A stretch of DNA of 9,303 nucleotides, from the NCBI GenBank assembly GCA_002696965.1, contig NZUB01000036.1, positions 1 through 9,303 of the forward strand, given 5' to 3'. Positions 1 through 5,761 of this stretch are shown piece after piece. The stretch's first letter is position 1. Every line of letters starts with the position of its first letter. The notes under the pieces were generated by a model. It saw only the letters and a list, made by a program, of their open reading frames with translations, was not told the DNA's origin and searched no databases. The stretch comes from Flavobacteriales bacterium (GTDB lineage Bacteria; Bacteroidota; Bacteroidia; Flavobacteriales; TMED113). The position numbers and the translations under genes were made by a program.

Positions 1-993
1 GTTATTGTAGTATCTCATAATAGACATTTTTTAGATACAATATGTACTAATATTGTAGATATAGATTTTCAAAAAATACAACTATACACCGGAAATTATA
101 CATTTTGGTATCAATCAAGTCAATTATTACTACGCCAAAGAAGTATGGCTAATAAAAAAGCTGAAGAAAAAAGAAAAGAGTTACAAAATTTCATCTCTAG
201 ATTTAGCGCGAATGCATCTAAAAGTCGACAAGCTACTAGTAGAAAAAAATTATTAGAAAAAATTAATATTGACGAAATCAAACCCTCAAGTAGAAAATAT
301 CCAGCAATCATATTTAAGCAATTTAGAGATGCAGGAAATGATATTTTAGAAGTGAATAATCTAACAGCACAGGATGAAAATGGAGATTACTTAATAAAAG
401 ACTTAAGCTTTTCAATTAGAAAAGGTGAAAAAGTTGCTTTTTTAGCCAAAAATCACCAATCAATCACTTGTTTTTTTGATATTATTAATAAAAAACATGA
501 ATCCTTTTTAGGAGATTTTAAATTTGGTACAACTACTAGGCATACATATCTCCCTAATAACCATGAAGAATACTTTAAAAAAGAAATTAATATTATTGAT
601 TGGTTGCGTGATTTTTCAGAGGAAAAAGATGAAGTATTTATAAGAAGTTTTCTAGGAAAAATGTTGTTCAGTGGAGATGAAGTATTAAAATATATTAATA
701 TTTTATCTGGTGGCGAAAAGGTAAGATGCATGTTGTCTAAAATGATGATGCTAGAAGGAAATATTCTAACTTTTGACAACCCCACTAATCATCTAGATTT
801 AGAATCAATCCAAGCTTTAAATAATGCCATGATTGACTTTAAAGGAACTATATTGTTTTCTTCTAATGATCATGAGTTAACACAATCAGTAGCAAATAGA
901 ATTATTGAAATCACACCAAACGAAAACTCTGATAAACTCATGACTTATCAAGAATACATTGATTATAAAGATAATAAAATGAAAAAAGTATAG
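1..993 (+). CDS. ybiT: YbiT-type ABC-F ATPase, C-terminal part (5' end outside window), degenerate second ATPase domain
   Basis: The frame is open from base 1, so the gene begins upstream; 330 codons are visible and about 200 residues of a usual ~530-aa protein are missing. ABC-F proteins are soluble twin-ATPase factors that act on the ribosome, not transporters. Bases 1-60 encode the end of the first ATPase domain with its H-switch (VSHNRHFLD). Bases ~130-300 encode the interdomain linker with the YbiT hallmark RFSANASKSRQATSR. The second domain runs from ~340 to 930 and keeps the signature LSGGEK (703-720) and the D-loop NHLD. Its Walker A is replaced by AKNHQSIT (445-468; no Gly-Lys-Ser/Thr), the Walker B glutamate is Asn (778-780, FDNPTNHLD), and the switch His is Asn (865-867, SSNDHE). 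As I recall, a degenerate second Walker A is common in Bacteroidota YbiT relatives; loss of Glu and His as well looks further advanced. There is no frameshift or stop. The gene ends 14 bp from the convergent kelch gene. Confidence 0.93.
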   Translation, partial: VIVVSHNRHFLDTICTNIVDIDFQKIQLYTGNYTFWYQSSQLLLRQRSMANKKAEEKRKELQNFISRFSANASKSRQATSRKKLLEKINIDEIKPSSRKYPAIIFKQFRDAGNDILEVNNLTAQDENGDYLIKDLSFSIRKGEKVAFLAKNHQSITCFFDIINKKHESFLGDFKFGTTTRHTYLPNNHEEYFKKEINIIDWLRDFSEEKDEVFIRSFLGKMLFSGDEVLKYINILSGGEKVRCMLSKMMMLEGNILTFDNPTNHLDLESIQALNNAMIDFKGTILFSSNDHELTQSVANRIIEITPNENSDKLMTYQEYIDYKDNKMKKV

Positions 994-1007
994 GATGTAT
1001 ATAGATT

Positions 1008-2951
1008 TTATTTAAAAATATATTTTTTCTCTACTCTCCCATCATCATAAATATTAATAAACATATTTTGATTTATAACATCTCTGCCTAATACATCAAT
1101 AGTTCTAATGAGTTGCTTGTTTTTAAATTCTTCATTTAAAAATATACCATCACAAGCATCTCCCTGGTTATCAAAATTAAAATCTTCCTGATTAGGATTG
1201 TATTCTTCTGGACAGTTATCTAATTCATCACAGATTAAGTCATTATCTATATCACTAATACAATTCCCTTCACAATCATAAAAATCATCTGGATATACAC
1301 AAGAACCATCATCATTAACAGCTAAAACATTATAATTACATGCGAACTCATCTACACATCCTAAAATGAAATCACATTCAATTTCAAGTTGCCAATTATA
1401 GAAATAGTAATAGTAATCCTCTGGACTATCTGTTGTATTTGATGTGATTTCAATTAAGTTTAAAAGATTAATAGGAAAGATGTTATTTGAAACACTACTG
1501 TTTCGATAAAGTCCTTCATTAGGACCATTGATTCCTATTTTATAATTATCGCCTTCAGGTATCATAAAATTTAACTCTATTTGATTAAATCCAATATCAA
1601 AATCAACACTAGAAGAATAAATTTGATTATTATTTATGTCTAAAATTTCAATTTGTGTAGTAAAAGGGGTTTCAGCATATATATCTACCGATTTTAAATT
1701 TACATTTTGATTACAATTAAATACCATGTCCCATAAATCATTATAATGATATCCACCAGAACCTAGATTAATATAATCAGGTCCTGTAAAAAAAGAGGAC
1801 ATATTAGCTAATGAATCATAATTAGACGCGTAAACATTATCGCAACCTAAAACAATGGGAACACAACTATTGTCATTGAAACACGCTAAATCATCATAAT
1901 TAATTGAGTTAGAATCAGTACACCCAGCAACATAACAACAAGAATTGTCGTTAAATAATACAGAACTATTATAATTATATGCATCTTCGTCATCACATCC
2001 ACACTCTTCACTTAATTTAAGTGATAATAAGTCATTATAATATATTCCTGTCTCGGCTTCAAAACCAGATGTTAAAAAAACATTACAGTTAATAACAAAT
2101 GATCCTGGAGCCCATCTTGCTCCTCCGGGATGGGACATAAGTTGATTCCAAGTATCTAATTGAGGATTATACTCCCATAACTCACCTGAATTTAATGGAC
2201 CATGATCATCTCCATCACCGCTTAAAACATAACCCTTATCATTAAAACTAAATTGAGTGCCTGCTACTCTACCCTCAGAGGGAAAATCATTTAGTTGAAT
2301 CCAATTGTCAGAATTAATATCATATTTATAAAAATCATTATAAATAACAATATTATTATTTATAGAATTTCCATGACCAAAACCTACGTAAGGTATGTTA
2401 TTAATAGAAAAATAAAAAGGGTGATGTCTATCCCCAAAAGAAAAATTAGCCTTTTGATTCCAATCATTATTTAAAATATCATATTCCCACCAATCACCTA
2501 AATTCTCACTATCTATACTACCCATGCCAACAAAAATTTTATCATCACATAAAATCATTGCAGGATGATCTCGTCCAAGGTATGGGAAATTTGCTAGTTC
2601 CTCCCATGTATCATTGATTAGATCATACCTCCACCAATCATTTAGATAACCACTACTATTACTCCCAAATCCCATATATGCATATGTCCCATCAGAAACA
2701 CCATAAGAATAGCCACGAGGTCCACCAGGGAAATCTGATAATTGATCCCAAACACCATCTTGTGAATCATATCTAAATACATCACTTAAATATATACCAT
2801 CAGCACTTTGACCAGCTATAACATATCCATACCTGTCGTTTGAAAAAGTTATTGGATGATGCCTACCAACTCCTTCATAAGAACCTAAAAAAGTCCAGTC
2901 TTGAGAAAAGGAAAAATTAGAAATAAAGACAAGGAAAAGTAACTTTTTCAT
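1008..2951 (-). CDS. Secreted kelch-propeller / Cys-module / thrombospondin-3-like protein with T9SS type A-like tail
   Basis: A 647-aa exported protein. Residues 1-17 (MKKLLFLVFISNFSFSQ) are a signal peptide, which supports this start. Residues ~18-315 hold about six kelch blades marked by GR.H-type turns (near 29, 127, 174, 228) and by aromatic edges such as DVFRYD, DWWRYD, DWWEYD, DFYKYD and ELWEYN at ~50-residue spacing; this is a beta-propeller, usually a binding scaffold. Next come short Cys modules of the 'GCxD..A.NY......SC' type at ~317-338, 343-363 and 369-384. A beta-sandwich (~385-525) with YRNSS and YYYYFYNWQLE follows, then a further Cys module (531-551) and a thrombospondin type 3-like calcium repeat (~566-602, DIDNDLICDELDNC). 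The tail (613-647, IRTIDVLGRD...IYDDGRVEKK) resembles a T9SS type A sorting signal, so cell-surface or secreted location is inferred. No enzyme active site is seen and the ligand is unknown. Confidence 0.88.
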   Translation of the reverse strand: MKKLLFLVFISNFSFSQDWTFLGSYEGVGRHHPITFSNDRYGYVIAGQSADGIYLSDVFRYDSQDGVWDQLSDFPGGPRGYSYGVSDGTYAYMGFGSNSSGYLNDWWRYDLINDTWEELANFPYLGRDHPAMILCDDKIFVGMGSIDSENLGDWWEYDILNNDWNQKANFSFGDRHHPFYFSINNIPYVGFGHGNSINNNIVIYNDFYKYDINSDNWIQLNDFPSEGRVAGTQFSFNDKGYVLSGDGDDHGPLNSGELWEYNPQLDTWNQLMSHPGGARWAPGSFVINCNVFLTSGFEAETGIYYNDLLSLKLSEECGCDDEDAYNYNSSVLFNDNSCCYVAGCTDSNSINYDDLACFNDNSCVPIVLGCDNVYASNYDSLANMSSFFTGPDYINLGSGGYHYNDLWDMVFNCNQNVNLKSVDIYAETPFTTQIEILDINNNQIYSSSVDFDIGFNQIELNFMIPEGDNYKIGINGPNEGLYRNSSVSNNIFPINLLNLIEITSNTTDSPEDYYYYFYNWQLEIECDFILGCVDEFACNYNVLAVNDDGSCVYPDDFYDCEGNCISDIDNDLICDELDNCPEEYNPNQEDFNFDNQGDACDGIFLNEEFKNKQLIRTIDVLGRDVINQNMFINIYDDGRVEKKYIFK

Positions 2952-2979
2952 AGTTAAAGAATAATCGTTCTAATATAAT

Positions 2980-2993
2980 CATTTATATAAATG
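2980..2993. repeat. 14-bp perfect palindrome upstream of the kelch gene
   Basis: CATTTATATAAATG is a perfect inverted repeat with no spacer, centred about 35 bp upstream of the kelch-gene ATG. It could be an operator, but it is entirely A/T apart from its end bases and such palindromes arise by chance in DNA this AT-rich. No clear TAnnTTTG promoter was found for the kelch gene. Confidence 0.3.
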
Positions 2994-3064
2994 TTATCAT
3001 TATTTAGTTGTGAAAAACTCAATTTAGTAATAAATAATTTCATCCTATTAAGGAGAAAAGTAAA

Positions 3065-3148
3065 TTTTTGTATAATTTTTTTGATAAATTATTATACATT
3101 TTTATATTTTTGTATAACTTTGATAAAAAATTATTATACACAACAATA
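3065..3148. repeat. Two tandem 42-bp units, each with a TGTATAA-N16-TTATACA inverted repeat
   Basis: Unit 1 (3065-3106) and unit 2 (3107-3148) share their first 11 bases (TTTTTGTATAA) and the block ATTATTATACA, at the same offsets within the unit; they differ in the middle and at the 3' end. In each unit TGTATAA (3069-3075; 3111-3117) is the exact reverse complement of TTATACA (3092-3098; 3134-3140), with 16 bases between. The 42-bp period is about four helical turns, so two bound dimers would lie on the same DNA face. The second left arm overlaps the candidate -7 element of the cupredoxin-FAS1 gene. This is a plausible duplicated operator; the cognate regulator is unknown. Confidence 0.6.
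3115..3122 (+). promoter_or_regulatory. Candidate Bacteroidota -7 promoter element for the cupredoxin-FAS1 gene
   Basis: TAACTTTG matches the Bacteroidota consensus TAnnTTTG at every fixed position and lies 43 bases upstream of the ATG at 3166. No convincing TTG -33 element sits about 20 bases upstream; the nearest, at 3081-3083, is too far away. The element overlaps the left arm of the second palindromic unit, so a protein bound there would block it. The equivalent place in the first unit reads TAATTTTTTTG, a broken version. Confidence 0.5.
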
Positions 3149-3165
3149 AACTAAATTTTAAAAAA

Positions 3166-4095
3166 ATGATAAAAAATATACTATTAACATTCTTATTTAC
3201 TATAACACTTTCATTTGCTCAAACAGTACATACTGTTAATGCAGGAATGAACGGTTCTGATTTTTATTTTAACCCTTCAAATCTAATAATAGAACAAGGT
3301 GATATAGTTATTTGGATAAACGAAGGGGGGTGTCATGATGTAAATGGAGACATTAATACAATTACAAACATGGCTTATAATAACCCTGAAAATTTTGATT
3401 CACCTACAACTTGTGAACAAGGAGCAGAAATTTTCTCATACACTTTTAACACAGAGGGAATCTATAACTATGATTGCTCTGTTGGAAATCATGCAATAAA
3501 TGGCATGGTAGGTTCTATTTCAGTTACATCGTCAAACAATTCAATAGTAGACATTATTGTCAACTCTGAAAATCATAACACACTAGAAGCTGCTGTAATT
3601 GCAGCTGAACTTACCGATGATTTAAGTGGTGATGGTCCATTTACTGTATTTGCTCCAACTGATGAAGCCTTTAATGCATTACCAGAAGGCACAGTTGCTG
3701 ATCTTCTTGAAGATCCAACAGGACAATTAGCTAATATATTATTACATCATGTGTATGCAGGTAATGCATTATCTACTGATTTAAGTGATGGCATGATGAT
3801 TTCTACATTGTTTGGAACAGAGTTAACTGTCAGCTTTGTGGATGGAGGAGTTATGATTGACAATGCTATGGTGACTGTAGTAAACTTAGTAGCAGACAAT
3901 GGAGTTGTGCATGTAATTGATGCTGTTTTAATTCCTCAAGACTCAAGTATGGAAGAAAATAATATAATAAATGATTACATAATACAATCTTTTGACATAT
4001 ATGGTAGAAAAATAAATCAATCTAAATACACAACAATCCAAATTGATTTATATAAATCAGGAAAAAGTATAAAAAAACTAATCATAAACAACTAA
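3166..4095 (+). CDS. Secreted cupredoxin (plastocyanin/azurin-like) plus fasciclin (FAS1) protein with T9SS type A-like tail
   Basis: A 309-aa exported protein with signal peptide 1-19 (MIKNILLTFLFTITLSFAQ). Residues ~20-121 form a blue-copper domain: candidate type 1 copper ligands are His57 (GGCHDVNG), Cys104, His109 and Met114 (YDCSVGNHAINGMVG, Cys-x4-His-x4-Met). Residues ~127-257 form a FAS1 domain with the H1 motif FTVFAPTDEAF, LLHHVY and the H2 motif VVHVIDAVLIP; FAS1 domains typically mediate adhesion or protein contacts. The end (~267-309, IIQSFDIYGRKI...KKLIINN) resembles a short T9SS sorting tail. Cys56 and Cys82 are extra cysteines that could pair in a disulfide beside the copper site (inference). 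A likely role is extracellular electron transfer or copper handling tethered at the surface; the partner is unknown. The start follows an A-rich stretch rather than a Shine-Dalgarno, normal for this phylum. Confidence 0.9.
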   Translation: MIKNILLTFLFTITLSFAQTVHTVNAGMNGSDFYFNPSNLIIEQGDIVIWINEGGCHDVNGDINTITNMAYNNPENFDSPTTCEQGAEIFSYTFNTEGIYNYDCSVGNHAINGMVGSISVTSSNNSIVDIIVNSENHNTLEAAVIAAELTDDLSGDGPFTVFAPTDEAFNALPEGTVADLLEDPTGQLANILLHHVYAGNALSTDLSDGMMISTLFGTELTVSFVDGGVMIDNAMVTVVNLVADNGVVHVIDAVLIPQDSSMEENNIINDYIIQSFDIYGRKINQSKYTTIQIDLYKSGKSIKKLIINN

Positions 4096-4109
4096 ACAAT
4101 AATAACTGT

Positions 4110-4169
4110 GGCCCCCATTATTCTTGGTGTTATGGGGGTAATACTACTATTAAAATTCATGTGGGGGCC
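4110..4169 (+). promoter_or_regulatory. GC-rich islet with two mutually exclusive hairpins (terminator or attenuator-like)
   Basis: In an otherwise AT-only spacer, the run GGCCCCCA (4110-4117) can pair in two ways. Proximal: CCCCCAT (4112-4118) with ATGGGGG (4132-4138), a 7-bp stem and 13-nt loop. Distal: GGCCCCCA (4110-4117) with TGGGGGCC (4162-4169), an 8-bp stem enclosing the first G-run. The two cannot form together. The proximal hairpin lacks a clean U-tract, so it is either a non-classical terminator of the upstream gene or a 5' leader switch for the SDR gene starting at 4190. Confidence 0.5.
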
Positions 4170-4189
4170 TACAGCTAAATAAAAATTTA

Positions 4190-4837
4190 ATGAAAAAAAT
4201 ATTATTAATAGGATCAAATAGTGACATATCTAAAGCACTTATATTTGAAAATAGTACAGAATTTGATTTCATACAAATATCTTCAAGCAACAGTGCTTTT
4301 AACATACTAGATAATAAAACATTTCCTGAGCAAAACAACGTAGATGGATTAGTATATTTTCCAGGAACAATCAACCTAAAACCATTCACAAATTTAAAAG
4401 AAGATGATTTTCAAAGAGATTACGAAATAAATGTACTAGGCTTAATTAATGTATTACAATTCTACCACAAATCATTTAATCAAAACTCATCAATTGTTAC
4501 TATTAGTACAATTGCTGCTAGTTTTGGAATGCCGTTTCACACGTCAATATCTATGTGTAAATCTAGTGTTGAGGCATTAACAAAAAGCTTAGCAGCTGAA
4601 TGGGCTCCCAAAATAAGATTAAATTGTATTGCACCCTCATTAATTGCAACAAAAATGTCTGAAAGACTAATAAACTCTGAACTTAAAAAAAATAAAATAT
4701 CTGAAAAACACCCATTAAAAAAAATTGGAGAAATAAGTGATATATCAAATATGATTTCTTTTCTTCTATCAGAAAAATCAAAGTGGATGACAGGTCAAAT
4801 TATAAGATTAGACGGAGGACTATCAAATATTCGATAA
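4190..4837 (+). CDS. Short-chain dehydrogenase/reductase-fold protein with altered active site
   Basis: A 215-aa cytosolic Rossmann-fold protein of the SDR superfamily, slightly short for the family (about 250). Visible SDR landmarks are the N-terminal nucleotide loop (LIGSNSDISKA, residues 6-16), the structural Asn81 (INVLG), the sequence after beta-5 (TISTIAASFG, 104-113), Lys124, the proline-containing IAPSL segment, and the C-terminal MTGQIIRLDGG. Key departures: the loop reads GSNSDIS rather than GxxxGxG, keeping only Gly8; the catalytic Ser position is Thr107; and the Tyr of YxxxK is Ile120 (ISMCK, Tyr expected four residues before Lys124). Oxidoreductase activity by the usual Tyr-Lys mechanism is therefore doubtful. 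From memory, related flavobacterial proteins with MPFHTS-x4-K also lack this Tyr, suggesting a subfamily trait. The substrate is unknown. Its stop lies 10 bp from the end of convergent uvsE. Confidence 0.85.
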   Translation: MKKILLIGSNSDISKALIFENSTEFDFIQISSSNSAFNILDNKTFPEQNNVDGLVYFPGTINLKPFTNLKEDDFQRDYEINVLGLINVLQFYHKSFNQNSSIVTISTIAASFGMPFHTSISMCKSSVEALTKSLAAEWAPKIRLNCIAPSLIATKMSERLINSELKKNKISEKHPLKKIGEISDISNMISFLLSEKSKWMTGQIIRLDGGLSNIR

Positions 4838-4847
4838 TCATAAAAAC

Positions 4848-5747
4848 TTAATCAATAAAAGGTAAAATAGATAACTCTTTTGCTTTAGCTTCAACCATAA
4901 TATCAACATCAATTCCATAAAGCTTAGGTATATTATTAATATAATCAGAATGTGCTTGAGGTTTAATAAGTGAATTAGACTCGTGATATGACTTAGACTC
5001 AGAATAGTGAACAACAGGTGTGATTTGTTTAGGCCAAGTTGAGACAGCTAATTTCAATGCCTCCTTTTCCGACATACCACCATCACAAAACTTGTGATGG
5101 TGATAATCAAACACAATAGGTATACCTATTTTTTCATGAATATACATTAAGTCTTTTACAGAGTACATAGATGATTTATCATCATTTTCAATAGTTAATC
5201 TAGATTGGACTGAATTAGGCAGTTTTTCATAGTTTTCACAGAACCTATTCATAGCTAAAAACTTATCTCCATATACTCCATTACAATGAATATTAATTTT
5301 ATTATAAGGAGACCTTTCAAGTCCTAATAAATCAAACATTTCTCCATGCATAGACAAATCATTAATAGTATTTTTAACAACACTTTCTCGAGGTGAAACT
5401 AATACATTAAATGGTCCAGGATGAGCGGTCAATCTTAAATTATTATTTTTAGCTAACAATCCTGCTTCTAAAAGAACGGACTTTATCTGATTATAATCTT
5501 TAAGATCTTGTAAATTATATTCTGATGCCCATGGAAAAAATTCAGAAGATAATCTGAAAAATTTTATTTTGTTGTTAATATTCCACTTTAAAATTTTTAT
5601 TAAGTCCTTACAATTTGCAAGCCCCAATTCACTAGCATAATCTAAACCCTTGTTCAAAAAAGTTTTTTTAACCATAGAACGGTTTGTAGTTATTTTTGGT
5701 GTATTATTTGACAAGGTCAAGTTTATACAGGCATATCCTAAATTCAT
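4848..5747 (-). CDS. uvsE: UV-damage endonuclease UvsE/UVDE
   Basis: A 299-aa, full-length TIM-barrel, metal-dependent repair endonuclease that nicks DNA 5' of UV photoproducts and starts an alternative excision repair path in the cytoplasm. The N-terminus MNLGYACINLTL is the typical start of the family. Likely metal and active-site residues are visible in order: His109 (TAHPGPF), His134 (SMHGEMFD), His154 (NIHCNG), Glu187 (TIENDD), Asp214 and His217 (FDYHHHKF), His247 (VVHYSESK), His266 (QAHSDY), and Glu286 with nearby lysines (VEAKAKE). In the Thermus enzyme the loop after the first His carries a lesion-probing Gln; here it reads HPGPF, which I recall as normal for Bacteroidota homologues. 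The gene starts 14 bp after the secreted nuclease gene on the same strand with no promoter visible between them, so co-transcription is likely; it ends tail-to-tail with the SDR gene. Confidence 0.95.
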   Translation of the reverse strand: MNLGYACINLTLSNNTPKITTNRSMVKKTFLNKGLDYASELGLANCKDLIKILKWNINNKIKFFRLSSEFFPWASEYNLQDLKDYNQIKSVLLEAGLLAKNNNLRLTAHPGPFNVLVSPRESVVKNTINDLSMHGEMFDLLGLERSPYNKINIHCNGVYGDKFLAMNRFCENYEKLPNSVQSRLTIENDDKSSMYSVKDLMYIHEKIGIPIVFDYHHHKFCDGGMSEKEALKLAVSTWPKQITPVVHYSESKSYHESNSLIKPQAHSDYINNIPKLYGIDVDIMVEAKAKELSILPFID

Positions 5748-5761
5748 AAATTAATATTATA

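Noticed and set aside
453..785. A 110-codon minus-strand open frame within the ABC-F gene
   Set aside because: It lies opposite conserved ABC-F motifs and resembles no family.
145..993. ABC-F gene starting at the ATG at 145
   Set aside because: The frame is open to base 1 and encodes the conserved end of the first ATPase domain before that Met, so 145 is internal.
3068..3154. A TTG-initiated 28-codon frame through the tandem repeat, in which the 42-bp period equals 14 codons and AAGGAG lies upstream at 3050-3055
   Set aside because: The spacing from AAGGAG to TTG is about 12 bases, TTG is a rare start, the peptide is low-complexity, and the frame overlaps the candidate promoter. The palindromic arms explain the repeat better.
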